From NCBI RefSeq assembly GCF_002902965.1, contig NZ_CP026107.1:1426001-1490000 (forward strand): a stretch of DNA of 64,000 bases. The letters are read 5' to 3'. This DNA is from Paraburkholderia hospita. GTDB lineage: Bacteria > Pseudomonadota > Gammaproteobacteria > Burkholderiales > Burkholderiaceae. Below are positions 23,832 to 33,335 of this stretch, in pieces. The first letter of the stretch is position 1; each line of letters opens with the position of its first letter. The position numbers were made by a program, and so were the translations under genes. The notes below the pieces were generated by a model. It did not search any database and was not told the DNA's origin. It saw nothing but the letters and a program-made list of their open reading frames with translations.

Positions 23832-25223
23832 ATGAACAGCGATTTCCGGTGGGACGACCTGCTCGACGACATCGAGAGTGACAAGGTTGTGCCGATACTC
23901 GGCCAGGAACTCATACAGGCGGACTATGAGGGGCGATGCGTTTCGCTGCAGCGACTACTGGCAGAACGCCTTGCGGACCGCGAACAGGTCTCGGTCACAT
24001 GGAATCCATACGCCGAACTCAACGATGCAATCGGCGCGTGTCTGGAGAAGCCCGAGGTGAAGCTGGCGGGTCTCTACGACAGGGTAAGCAACCTGCTGAG
24101 AAGTCTGTCCCCTCCATTTCCGATACCGCGCGCATTGACACAGCTCGCGGAGATCCCGCCGCTGGAGCTGTTCGTCAGCCTCACCTTCGATTCGCTGATG
24201 GCGCGAGCGCTGAATGAGGTTCGCTTCAATGGCAAGTCCATTACGCGCGAAATCGAGTTCTCGCTCAACCAGTCGAGCGCGGCCCATGACGAAGCACGGG
24301 TGCCGCGCTCGAGCGCGGCGCCCGTGGTCTTCAACCTGTTCGGCCGCGCCGGTGGCAAATCCGATTTCGCGATTCACGACGAAGACCAGCTTGAATTCAT
24401 TCATCGCTTCGTGACCCGCGATGAGGCGCCCGAGTGGCTGCTATCGGAACTACGAAATAGCCACCTGCTGCTGCTCGGCGCCCACTTCCCCGACTGGCTA
24501 GGACGCTTCATCCTGCGCGCGGCGACACGCGACCGTTTGCGCGTGGCGTCGCGCTCTTATTACACGGCCGGCGAAACTGCCACATCGGAGAACGCCCTCG
24601 CTGAATTTCTGCATCGGTTCGGACGGGAAACGCAAATCAGCATCTACGCGGGACCGGCGGCGGCGTTCGTCGCGGAACTGCACGAGCGCTGGTTGAAGCG
24701 CAATCCCGCGACGTCGCGCCGTCCTGCCGCGCGACCCGATGGAGAAGCTGTACGCGGCGGCATTTTCATCAGCTATGGACGCGAGAACCTGAACGAGGTG
24801 GAACGCCTGCACGCGGCCATCGTGAAGCTCGGAGGTGACGCGTGGTTCGACAAGGTCGAACTGAAGCCCGGCGACCACTGGGAGCAGAAGATTCTTCCCC
24901 AGATCCAGCGCGACGTACGGCTCTTCCTCCCGGTGTTTTCGGAGCGGACCGTCGACCGCCTGAGCGCGGAAGGCTATGTCTTCCGGGAGTGGAATGAGGC
25001 GCTCGAACGCAAACAGCGCATACCGGTACGCACGTTCATCATGCCCATTGTGATCGACACTGACTACACGGGCGACATGAAACGGTACCGGCCGATCTTC
25101 GACGCTTTCCCAGGCATGCAGGACCTGCATATGGGATACGCGCCGGGTGGTCTGCCTGACGAAGAGCTGGAAAAAATGTTGGTGGACGAGATTCGCGGGA
25201 TGCGGCGCGAGGATTCGAGATGA
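23832..25223 (+). CDS. SIR2-like/TIR domain protein, predicted NAD-consuming effector
   Basis: A 463-residue protein; the ATG at 23832 follows GGGGGAG. Residues ~15-270 resemble the SIR2-like domain of defence proteins (VVPILGQEL, LFVSLTFDSLMARAL, VVFNLFGRAGG, HLLLLGAHFPDWLGRFIL). The usual LHG catalytic motif reads LFG, so this half may bind NAD without cleaving it. Residues ~310-440 form a TIR domain (GGIFISYGRENLNEVERLH, GGDAWFDKVELKPGDHW, VRLFLPVFSERTVDR, REWNEALERKQ, with a Trp-x-Glu at the expected catalytic position). The stop overlaps the start of the STAND gene (ATGA), so effector and sensor are made together. Confidence 0.8.
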   Translation: MNSDFRWDDLLDDIESDKVVPILGQELIQADYEGRCVSLQRLLAERLADREQVSVTWNPYAELNDAIGACLEKPEVKLAGLYDRVSNLLRSLSPPFPIPRALTQLAEIPPLELFVSLTFDSLMARALNEVRFNGKSITREIEFSLNQSSAAHDEARVPRSSAAPVVFNLFGRAGGKSDFAIHDEDQLEFIHRFVTRDEAPEWLLSELRNSHLLLLGAHFPDWLGRFILRAATRDRLRVASRSYYTAGETATSENALAEFLHRFGRETQISIYAGPAAAFVAELHERWLKRNPATSRRPAARPDGEAVRGGIFISYGRENLNEVERLHAAIVKLGGDAWFDKVELKPGDHWEQKILPQIQRDVRLFLPVFSERTVDRLSAEGYVFREWNEALERKQRIPVRTFIMPIVIDTDYTGDMKRYRPIFDAFPGMQDLHMGYAPGGLPDEELEKMLVDEIRGMRREDSR

Positions 25224-28200
25224 ACGCCCCACACGACTTTGGGCCGCCACAGCAGCTCGATCCGCAGAACCCCTGGCCCGGGCTTGCATCCTATGATGAA
25301 TCTTCGTGGGAGTTCTTCAGCGGCCGCGGTGCGGAATCGGACGAGCTGTTGCGTCGCATTGTCGACGAGCAGGTCACGGTGCTATTCGGAAAATCCGGGC
25401 TCGGCAAGTCGTCGATTCTCAAAGCTGGCATTTTTCCACGGCTGCGCGACAAGGGCTATTTGCCGATTCTGGTTCGTCTGCAAATCCACCCTGGCGCTGC
25501 ACCGTTGATCGAGCAACTGTCGCTTGCATTGTTCGAAGCATTGCGAGTCCAGGCAGTGGACCACGTGCCGCTACACGCCGGACAGTCGCTGTGGAGCTAT
25601 CTGCACACACCAGAGCTCGAGTTCTGGACGAAGCTCAACTACATGACAAGCCCGGTGTTCGTCCTCGACCAGTTCGAAGAAGTGTTCACGCTTGGGCGCG
25701 CGATGCCCGCCGAGGTCGCGGCTTTCCGCATAGCGCTCGCAGACCTGGCGGAAAACCGCATTCCTGCCGCACTCCAGCAACATCGGAACGAGAGCGGCGT
25801 GGACGATGACGAGATCGACACGGAAGCGATGCCCTACAAGATCGTCCTGTCGCTACGCGAGGACTTTCTCGCCGATCTCGAAGACTGGTGCCCGATCATG
25901 CCTTCGCTGCGCCGCAACCGTATGCGCCTGCTGCCGATGGGACGCAAACAGGCGCTGCTGGCCGTCTACAACGACCACACGAAGCATCTCGTCACTGAGG
26001 AACTCGCAGGAAAAATCGTCGACTTCCTGTCGCGCAGCGTCGCTAAAGACGCCGACGACAACGTTAACGCGTCTGCCCTTCTCACGGTCGAACCTGCGTT
26101 GCTCAGCCTGTTCTGCCGCGAAGTCAATGAGCATCGCAAGCAGCTTGGCGCGCAGCAGGTCACCTATGACTTGTTCGAGGGCGGAAAAGACACCATCATT
26201 ACCGGCTTCTATTGCCGTAGCCTCGCCCCCTTCCCTAGTCGGGTACGGCATTTCGTCGAGGAAGAGCTCATTACAGAACACGGTTACCGCAACAGCTATT
26301 CGATAGATGATGCGATCGGCAACCGCTTCGTCACCAAGGAAGAGCTTGCGACGTTAGTGGACGGACGCCTGCTTCGGCTCGATCACCAGCATGGAACGGA
26401 ACGCGTCGAGCTCACTCACGACCTGCTGACAAAGGCTGCGCTGGAGGAACGCGATCAACGGCGCGTCGAGGAGCAGGTCGTTGCCGAGCGGAAGAAGCGG
26501 GATAAGCTGGTACGTCACGTCATTGTGGGGGGAATAGTGCTGTTGTGTCTGACGCTCACGGTCTATTGGATCTGGTCGAGTAACGAAACGCAGCGCAAGC
26601 TCGCGCAGTCCAGAGCGCTTGCAACGTTCGCCGGCGCGGCCCGGGACCAGGACCCGGTACTCGGCGTGCTGCTATCGCTGGAAAGTTTGAAGCGAGCCGA
26701 CACGAGCGAGGCGCGCTCGGCACTGCTCGCCGCTGGACAATATGTATGGCCTTCGGTGGCGCTCGATCCAAACGAGGTTGGCGGGCCGGCCACCGTCCTT
26801 GCCCTCAACAAGAAAGGCGACCTTCTCGCCGTCATCACAGACAAGTCCGCTCTGTCCGTCTTTGACCTGAGCAAGCCGATACGGAAGCCACTCTGGTCTC
26901 CGAAGCCGGCCATCAACGATGCGATGTTCGTCGCGTTCAGTCCGGACCAGACCCTTCTGGCCGTTGCGCGCCCAGGGTCGGTCGATTTGCTCTACGCGCG
27001 CACGGGAGAACTGTTTCGTTCGCTGCAGCAGACGGGGACGCCCGATCGTGCGTTTCTCGTGTTTAGCCCGGATGGCAAATGGCTCGCATCGCTCCAGAAG
27101 AAGGAGGAAATCCGGCTGTGGGATTACCTCGAACCGAGCGCGGCTGAAGCGACAGTGCCCGCATCGGGCGTCCTCGCGATGAGCATTACGCGAAACGGCG
27201 AGACGATCATCGGCGCCGGACAGCGCGAGCACCTGTTCATGGAGCGGATCGAACAAAAGCAGGACGGTTCGTGGGTTCCGACCGAGATCGACCTGACGCG
27301 CTGTCTGTACCCGCAGTCCGTGTCGCCCGGCGCGGAGACGTTTTCCGGCAACTTCAAGGCGACAACCTGCGTGTATACCGCCGCCAGACGAAGCGAGGAT
27401 GCCGATTATGTGGCAAGTGAAGATCGCAGGATCGACGACGTCGTTTGGAGCCCGGGTGGCGGTGCATTCGCCGAGTTCCTGAACTCGGGCGACATCATCG
27501 TAGGTGAAGGGAAACCGAAGGATCCGTACCGGGAGAGCCGCATCAAAGGTGCGAAGTTACGCGACAATAACAACAGGGCGGGGATATTTTCAATCACGGA
27601 GGATGCAGGCCGGGCCGCACTCATCGATCAATCCGGCGTTGTCCATATCTACTCCGTCTCCCCCAACAAACCGCTGCTCGGGATGCTCGGTCAACGCGAT
27701 GCCGTCGATATCGCACCCGACGGCCGATGGATTGCCATAGCCACGCCTGCAAATGCATGGATCGATAAGATCCCGGTGCCGGCTTCCGACGGTAAGCAGG
27801 AAAAGCCAATGCAATTTCAGTTGCGCTCTGCCCCTGAGACGCTTTACGCCACGCGAAACGGTATCGTCGCCGTGCTCGCCGAGGGTCGGCAAGTGACTAC
27901 CCTCTTGCTGGAGCCGACAACGGGCAAAAACCGCGTCGAGCCACAAATGGGCCGCGGGCGCCCCCTTGGACGCGAAGGCGAACTGTTGTTGATCGAGGAT
28001 CGACCGGACGGGCGGATAGAAGTGATCCGCACCCGCGACGGTGCGATCGTCACGCCTCCCGGCGAGACAATTGCCAGCGGACCTTATCGGGTGGATCTGT
28101 CGCCGTCGGGCACCGCACTGGGTTTCTGGCGCCGTTCTGCAGCCAATCCCAGGTTGTCGGAGCTCACCGTCTACGCGGTTCGCGATGAGCAGCTGATGCC

Positions 28201-28885
28201 GGCGGGGCGCCCCATCGACCTGCCGTTTGCACCGGATCTCGCAATATACGACGATGCGCAGTCGATCGCCGTGTGTTCGCGCGCGGGGCACAGTGATGCC
28301 CATATTTTTTCACTTTTGGCTTCGGAGCCGACGAGCGTCGCCATTCCGGCAAAGGACTGTGAGTCGCGTTTGGCAAAAGCCGGAAATCGGATCAGTCCAG
28401 CCGGAGGTTTCGAAGTCAAGGGCACGCCTTCCACATCGGCCGATCAGGACACCGATTTCGAGGTCGTGCAGCGTCCGGGCGGCAAATCGATCAAGCGTCT
28501 TGGCAACAACGAATGGCGCTTCAGCACCGACGACCGATGGCTGGCTTACTGGAACTCGAAGAACATTAGAGTGCTCGACCTGACCTCAGGCGACATGGCA
28601 CTGAGTCTCGACTTCACGAGAGTCCAGGGAGTCCAGGGAGTCGAGTTCAAGGGAAACAATGCAATCCTGGAGGTCAAGTTCGAGCACGGCATCATGCTGG
28701 TTCCATTCGACCGCGACTTGATGGAGCGTGTCGCACACTCGTTGACGATGCGCACGCTGACTGGTTCGGAGCGGTGCACCTATGGTATTAGCGAAGCGGA
28801 CTGTCGGCAGGCGATCGCGATTTCACGTGCTTCGGATCCGGCCTCGCAGCCCACGGTCAACCGGAATGTTGCTCGTGCGCCGTGA
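25220..28885 (+). CDS. STAND NTPase (nSTAND1 type) with membrane segment and beta-propeller
   Basis: A 1221-residue signal-transducing NTPase. It opens with NPWPGLASYDESSWEFFSGR, typical of nSTAND1 proteins. Walker A is FGKSGLGKSS at about 56-65 and Walker B with the DQFEE signature is VFVLDQFEEVF at about 146-156; a helical arm follows (about 180-430) with the closing VELTHDLLTKAALEERDQRR. One transmembrane helix (about 433-455, IVGGIVLLCLTLTVYWIW) precedes a conserved linker (DQDPVLGVLLSLESLKRADT) and a ~700-residue propeller with WD40-like repeats (FSPDQTLLAVAR, FSPDGKWLAS). Ligand binding by the propeller would drive oligomerisation and activation of the coupled SIR2/TIR protein, as in antiviral STAND systems. 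Confidence 0.85.
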   Translation: MNAPHDFGPPQQLDPQNPWPGLASYDESSWEFFSGRGAESDELLRRIVDEQVTVLFGKSGLGKSSILKAGIFPRLRDKGYLPILVRLQIHPGAAPLIEQLSLALFEALRVQAVDHVPLHAGQSLWSYLHTPELEFWTKLNYMTSPVFVLDQFEEVFTLGRAMPAEVAAFRIALADLAENRIPAALQQHRNESGVDDDEIDTEAMPYKIVLSLREDFLADLEDWCPIMPSLRRNRMRLLPMGRKQALLAVYNDHTKHLVTEELAGKIVDFLSRSVAKDADDNVNASALLTVEPALLSLFCREVNEHRKQLGAQQVTYDLFEGGKDTIITGFYCRSLAPFPSRVRHFVEEELITEHGYRNSYSIDDAIGNRFVTKEELATLVDGRLLRLDHQHGTERVELTHDLLTKAALEERDQRRVEEQVVAERKKRDKLVRHVIVGGIVLLCLTLTVYWIWSSNETQRKLAQSRALATFAGAARDQDPVLGVLLSLESLKRADTSEARSALLAAGQYVWPSVALDPNEVGGPATVLALNKKGDLLAVITDKSALSVFDLSKPIRKPLWSPKPAINDAMFVAFSPDQTLLAVARPGSVDLLYARTGELFRSLQQTGTPDRAFLVFSPDGKWLASLQKKEEIRLWDYLEPSAAEATVPASGVLAMSITRNGETIIGAGQREHLFMERIEQKQDGSWVPTEIDLTRCLYPQSVSPGAETFSGNFKATTCVYTAARRSEDADYVASEDRRIDDVVWSPGGGAFAEFLNSGDIIVGEGKPKDPYRESRIKGAKLRDNNNRAGIFSITEDAGRAALIDQSGVVHIYSVSPNKPLLGMLGQRDAVDIAPDGRWIAIATPANAWIDKIPVPASDGKQEKPMQFQLRSAPETLYATRNGIVAVLAEGRQVTTLLLEPTTGKNRVEPQMGRGRPLGREGELLLIEDRPDGRIEVIRTRDGAIVTPPGETIASGPYRVDLSPSGTALGFWRRSAANPRLSELTVYAVRDEQLMPAGRPIDLPFAPDLAIYDDAQSIAVCSRAGHSDAHIFSLLASEPTSVAIPAKDCESRLAKAGNRISPAGGFEVKGTPSTSADQDTDFEVVQRPGGKSIKRLGNNEWRFSTDDRWLAYWNSKNIRVLDLTSGDMALSLDFTRVQGVQGVEFKGNNAILEVKFEHGIMLVPFDRDLMERVAHSLTMRTLTGSERCTYGISEADCRQAIAISRASDPASQPTVNRNVARAP

Positions 28886-28947
28886 GGTGCGGCTCCGTAG
28901 CGCTCGCCTTCTCCAATCGGACTGACTGGCCGAATCACCAGACGCGC

Positions 28948-29784
28948 TCAGCCCGCAACACCGACGGAACGATAGGTGCCGAGATGGCGGGCGGCAGCAC
29001 CCTCCTTTGCCGAGTAGCTCGACGGCTCAGAATACAGCGGCGACTCAATACCGAACACTGTCGCGCAAGCCTTCAGCTGGATCATCAAATAGCGGTCGAG
29101 CGCGGCGTCCGACACCACTTCCCGTCGTTCCGCGAGGCGCCGCGGCAGGCACCACCTGTCCCAGAACACCGCCCTTCCCTGTTCCAGCAGCTCCTTTGAC
29201 TTTAAAAAGGCATGTTTCGTCCCGTCGCAAATGCGGTAGCTCACGAAACTCAAAGGACGCCTGGCAAGCTTCTTCTCCCATGCGATAAGGGGCGCTGCGG
29301 ACTCCAGTTCTCGCATGGACTGAAGGTAGTGACCAATCCGATGCCCAAGCTCTTCATGCGGCCACAGTGGCGTGCTGGTCCGCCCCTGTGCGCTGAGAGT
29401 ACGAAGGTCCGCGAGAACAGACCTCGCATCGGCGAGCGGCAACCATACCGAGCGCGAGCTTGCCTCGAAACGGATTTCTTTAGCGTCGCCGTCTCTTTCG
29501 ATATGACGCACGCACAGGCGTGCATCAATGCCAGGCGGCAGCCGTCCCCACGGGGAATCCAGCTGACTCACTATCCAGATCACATCTCCTTTGCGCACTC
29601 TCGTAGCGGCACCCGTCTGCGAGCGCGTCTTGTGGAATACGGGTCTTCGGAAACCTGCGGACGCATGTTGCGCATCAGCGAACCATAGTGCGCGAGGGTC
29701 ACGAGGAAAATGCACGACCACCCGCCGCGGAACGTAGTGGATAAAGTGCCGTGGTTCTTTCACGTTCGGTTCCCCAAGGTACAT
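28948..29784 (-). CDS. PUA/EVE-like plus TIR-like protein
   Basis: A 278-residue protein without an assigned family. The N-terminal half contains VRKGDVIWIVSQL and LPPGIDARLCV, the pattern of PUA-like (ASCH/EVE) folds that bind modified bases or nucleotides. The C-terminal ~100 residues look TIR-like: LSFVSYRICDGTKHAFLKS, then GRAVFWDRWCLPRRLAE, ACATVFGIESPLYSEPSSYS and a final glutamate region. It faces the STAND gene tail to tail with a 62-base gap, and so may be a further conflict module. The ATG at 29784 is preferred over a TTG 25 codons upstream. Domain calls are from short motif resemblance and need structure prediction. Confidence 0.55.
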   Translation of the reverse strand: MYLGEPNVKEPRHFIHYVPRRVVVHFPRDPRALWFADAQHASAGFRRPVFHKTRSQTGAATRVRKGDVIWIVSQLDSPWGRLPPGIDARLCVRHIERDGDAKEIRFEASSRSVWLPLADARSVLADLRTLSAQGRTSTPLWPHEELGHRIGHYLQSMRELESAAPLIAWEKKLARRPLSFVSYRICDGTKHAFLKSKELLEQGRAVFWDRWCLPRRLAERREVVSDAALDRYLMIQLKACATVFGIESPLYSEPSSYSAKEGAAARHLGTYRSVGVAG

Positions 29785-29870
29785 GCGCGGCCTGTCGACA
29801 CGCCGCCTTTCTCTCCAAGATGCAAGAGCAAAGAAAAGCAAAGGCCGGAATGGGACCAAAAGTCATTCCC

Positions 29871-30500
29871 TTAATGAAGCACAGAGAGAACTTGCTTGAA
29901 CAACGCAAATCTATCGTTGAGCCCGATGATACCCCCGTTGATGCGACGGGTAATTTCCGTGAAATCTTCGAGGTCGTTGTCGTCCGTGCGATCATCCGCG
30001 AGTTCATTCAGACCGCGACTTTGCCAATACCAGGCGGCTGCCGCGCACGCATTTTCCGGCTTCATGAGCAAGTCGGGTTGCTTATCGAGTTCCACGGCAA
30101 TGGCTTTTCCGGCCGCCGCGTAGTTGCTGCGCCCGGTAAGCTGGATAATGCCTCGTCCGCGAAAAAGATAACCGTCTCCGCTTTGAACATTGCCGTTGCC
30201 CATGCGGTTGGCGTAGACGAAGTTCGCGAGTTTAATCGGATTCCCCGCATAGAGCGCTGCGGTAGCTTCATCAGGAAACCGTTTTGGCCAGACCTTCATG
30301 AGACGCGCGGCCGTATAGCCGAGTGCCTCCTCGAGTCTGTTGAACTGTCCCGATTCGTAGCCCGTTTGCGCAAGAAAACTTGCAATGCGATCCGGCGTAT
30401 CGATGCCGAACTTCGGCAGTGAAGCATTCAGGCCGGCCGCCCAGCCAGCAGGATCGCCGCAGCGCGGGAAGGCACGCTTGAGGGAATTGGCATCCAACAT
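29871..30500 (-). CDS. Glycoside hydrolase family 19 lysozyme/endolysin-like protein
   Basis: A 209-residue single-domain GH19 enzyme with no signal peptide. A GGAGG ribosome site selects the ATG at 30500. Motifs are IASFLAQTGYESGQFNRLEE, with the catalytic glutamate in YES, then GDGYLFRGRGIIQLTGRSNY and the late RRINGG block. Enzymes of this type are phage endolysins or chitinase-like lysozymes acting on peptidoglycan. No holin or other phage gene is visible, so it may be a prophage remnant or part of the island. It is 86 bases upstream of the PUA/TIR-like gene on the same strand. Confidence 0.85.
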   Translation of the reverse strand: MLDANSLKRAFPRCGDPAGWAAGLNASLPKFGIDTPDRIASFLAQTGYESGQFNRLEEALGYTAARLMKVWPKRFPDEATAALYAGNPIKLANFVYANRMGNGNVQSGDGYLFRGRGIIQLTGRSNYAAAGKAIAVELDKQPDLLMKPENACAAAAWYWQSRGLNELADDRTDDNDLEDFTEITRRINGGIIGLNDRFALFKQVLSVLH

Positions 30501-30713
30501 GATTCCTCCGATACGCAAATGATTGCACGGTGGGTGCCGGTGAGTGCTTCAGTTAAGGAAGCGTCATTGCCGGCAATGCAGAGTCCCACCTTTCATTGTG
30601 AAATCGAAGATAGTTTGTGAGTCAATTGAAAGCAAGAATAGTTTTGTGCGACCTCGAACAAATGAACGCAGATTGCGCAGAATAATTCGGCCATCTGACA
30701 CCCATCTATAGCA

Positions 30714-31097
30714 ATGCATCTCACTGGCAAGATCAACGCGCTCAAGTCCTACAACGCATTGCATGTGACGGTGCCGACTTTCATGAAAACCATGGACGAA
30801 CTGCGCGAGAAGTACCTGAACGCCTGACGCTCGATGCCATCATCCATCCTGCCTCGACGAACGCACAAAAGGCTGCACAGGAAAATCAGGCGGCGGCAGC
30901 CGCAGCCCCACCGGTGAACGAGAAGGAACTCACTGCGCAGCAGTGGTTCGAGGAGGGCTTCAATGCGACGGATTCAGATGAGAAGTTGCGCTGCTACGAT
31001 GAAGCGATCCGTCTTCAACGCAACTATGCCGACGCCTTCAACAATCGCGGCCGTCTATGTCAGACGAAGGGCGAGCCGCGAGCCGCACTCGTCGATC
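30714..31097 (+). pseudogene. Remnant of a TPR-repeat protein gene
   Basis: A 36-codon frame (30714-30824, ending TMDELREKYLNA) is followed in another register by an open stretch reading LDAIIHPASTNAQKAAQENQ, a poly-alanine linker and one good TPR (AQQWFEEGFNATDSDEKLRC, YDEAIRLQRNYADAFNNRGR). The TPR match stops abruptly after GEPRAALVD at about 31097. The open frame continues beyond that point, but it is antisense to the reductase gene. The pattern is a gene broken by a frameshift and cut at its 3' end, probably by the event that formed the island edge. Confidence 0.5.
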
Positions 31098-31249
31098 CTC
31101 AAATGCATATCAAACTCGGCGGCGGTAGCAAGGACGGCACTCAGGATGAGGCCGTTATAGCCTGGACGCTGACCTGGCATACATCCGTCACGCCGGCACG
31201 CACGAGCGTGCCGGCCTGCAGCGCGTTAACTGCCCGCTGGAGCCACGTA

Positions 31250-32281
31250 TCAGACCGTGCTTGCCGCCCGCGTCATCAGCACGATCTTCCCGATATGCAC
31301 CCCCGAGTCCATCAGCGCATGCGCCCCGCGCGCATCGTCGAGATCGAAGGTTTGATAGATCACGGGCTTCACCGCGCCGATTCGAATCTGCGGCCACACC
31401 TTTCGCTCGAGATCCTCGATCAACGCCGCTTTTTCCTCATGCGTGCGCGAGCGCAGCGTCGAGCCGATGTGCGTGAGGCGTTTCGCCAGCATCGGGAACA
31501 GGTCGAGTGCTGGCGCCGGGCCCTTGATGATGCCGATTTGCACGATGCGGCCGTTCATCGCGGCCGCCGCGTAGTTCCGCGCGACGTAGTCGCCAGCAAT
31601 GATATCGACGACCACGTCCACGCCGCGCCCGCCCGTCTCGCGCATGACCGCCTCGACAAAATCCTCGTTCCGGTAATCAACCGCGACATCGGCGCCGAGC
31701 GCGATGCTCGCGTCACGCTGCGCGTCCGAGCTGACCGTCGTGATGATCTTCGATGCGCCGAATGCCTTCGCGAGCATCGTCGCGGTGGTGCCGATGCCGG
31801 ATGCGCCGCCGTGGATCAGCACGCTTTCGCCCGCTGCAAAATTGCCGCGCTGGAACAGGTTCAGCCATACCGTCAGAAAGGTCTCGGGCATCGCGGCCGC
31901 TTCGACCACCGAGAGACCTTCGGGAATCGCCAGTGTGTTGCTCTCGTGCGCGACCGCATACTCCGCGTAGCCACCACCCGGGACCAGCGCGCAGACGAGA
32001 TCGCCGACCGCGAACCGCGTCACGGAGCGCCCGACGGACACGACCTCGCCCGCGACTTCGAGCCCGGGAATGTCCGACGCCCCCGGCGGCGGATCGTACA
32101 AGCCCTTGCGCTGCATCACGTCAGGACCGTTTACGCCGGCGGCATGAACGCGGATCAGCACCTCGTCGTCGGCGGGTGCGGGAACCGGCCGCTCGACGGG
32201 CACGAGCACATCCGGGCCGCCCGGCTGCGTAATGTCGATCGCGGTCATCGCCGCGGGAATCGCTTTGGTTTCGTGTGACAC
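31250..32281 (-). CDS. Quinone oxidoreductase-like NADPH dehydrogenase (MDR family)
   Basis: A 343-residue zinc-independent medium-chain dehydrogenase/reductase. Motifs are VAGEVVSVGRSVTRFAVGD, ESVLIHGGASGIGTTATMLA (NADPH-binding Rossmann loop), VDVVVDIIAGDYVARN and the C-terminal HIGSTLRSRT. It resembles PIG3-type quinone reductases that detoxify quinones. GTG at 32281 has an AAGGAT site at good spacing; an internal ATG at 32248 is the alternative. A LysR gene is divergent and probably controls it. Confidence 0.9.
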   Translation of the reverse strand: MSHETKAIPAAMTAIDITQPGGPDVLVPVERPVPAPADDEVLIRVHAAGVNGPDVMQRKGLYDPPPGASDIPGLEVAGEVVSVGRSVTRFAVGDLVCALVPGGGYAEYAVAHESNTLAIPEGLSVVEAAAMPETFLTVWLNLFQRGNFAAGESVLIHGGASGIGTTATMLAKAFGASKIITTVSSDAQRDASIALGADVAVDYRNEDFVEAVMRETGGRGVDVVVDIIAGDYVARNYAAAAMNGRIVQIGIIKGPAPALDLFPMLAKRLTHIGSTLRSRTHEEKAALIEDLERKVWPQIRIGAVKPVIYQTFDLDDARGAHALMDSGVHIGKIVLMTRAASTV

Positions 32282-32436
32282 GACTTCATCCTTTTCAAAA
32301 TGCCAGATGCGCCGCGGATTCGGTCAACCTGCTGAATCGCTGCATCGGTTGAAAAAAGTGTAGCGGCGCAGCCGGGTTTTGACCCGCAGCGAATTGCCGA
32401 TCGTATGATGCAAATTTGCATCACGCCGGAGGCGAT

Positions 32437-33303
32437 ATGAACTGGGACGACGCGCGCATCTTCGTCGCGCTCCATCGGGAAAGGACCTTGCGCGCCGCCG
32501 CCCGCGCGCTCGACATCGATCAGGCAACGGTGGGCCGCAGACTTGCCGCGCTCGAGCACACGCTCGGCGCGACGCTATTCCTGCGCACGTCGAACGGCTA
32601 TGAGCTCACGCCCGTCGGCAAGATCGCGATCCGCGCCGCCGAGGCGATGGAACAGTCCGCGCACGACCTCGTCCGCCACACACAAGGCGTGGACAAGCGC
32701 CTTGCCGGCGAGGTGAAGCTCTCGACGACGGATGCGCTTGCCCAGGAGTTCGTCATGCCGGCGATCGAGCGCCTGCATATGAAGCATCCGGATGTATCGG
32801 TGATGCTCGACACGACGACCCAGGTGCTCAATCTCGCGAAGCGCGAAGCCGACATCGCGATCCGGACCGTCAAGCCGCGCAATCCGGATCTGCTTGCCCG
32901 CCGCGTGGCGAGTTGGGAAGTGGGGCTGTTCGCGTCGCCCGACTATCTGCGGCGCCATGGCGAACCGGTGCCGGGTGAGCGATTCGCGGGGCACGATCTG
33001 GTGGTCTACCAGCCGTATTTTGCCAAGGCGCGCGTGCCGGAATTCCTCGGGGAACCGCTGACGGACGGCCGGATCGTCGCGCGCCTGAACACGAACCTGA
33101 CGCTGCGCGCGGCGCTCAGAGCCGGGCTCGGCATCAGCCCTCTACCCGTGCCGATGGCCGAACGCGACGGCCTCGTGCGAATCTGGCCGGACCACTCGAA
33201 CGACGCGCCGTATGAAATCTGGCTCGTCACGCATCAGGATCTGCGACACACCGCGCGCATCCGCGTGACGATCGACGAGATCGTCTTAGCGTTCGATCGA
33301 TAG
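32437..33303 (+). CDS. LysR-family transcriptional regulator
   Basis: A 288-residue LysR-type protein starting at the ATG after GGAGG (32428-32432). The N-terminal winged helix includes WDDARIFVALHRERTLRAAA and DQATVGRRLAALEHTLGATL; the effector domain covers about 90-285. It is divergent from the quinone reductase gene with 155 bases between starts, so that gene is its probable target. Confidence 0.92.
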   Translation: MNWDDARIFVALHRERTLRAAARALDIDQATVGRRLAALEHTLGATLFLRTSNGYELTPVGKIAIRAAEAMEQSAHDLVRHTQGVDKRLAGEVKLSTTDALAQEFVMPAIERLHMKHPDVSVMLDTTTQVLNLAKREADIAIRTVKPRNPDLLARRVASWEVGLFASPDYLRRHGEPVPGERFAGHDLVVYQPYFAKARVPEFLGEPLTDGRIVARLNTNLTLRAALRAGLGISPLPVPMAERDGLVRIWPDHSNDAPYEIWLVTHQDLRHTARIRVTIDEIVLAFDR

Positions 33304-33335
33304 CAGCGAATGCGCTGCTCGTGTCACCCATTACC

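Noticed and set aside
31098..32278. Continuation of the TPR-remnant frame through the quinone reductase gene
   Set aside because: The sequence after 31097 is antisense to a clear MDR enzyme, so only the TPR part is real.
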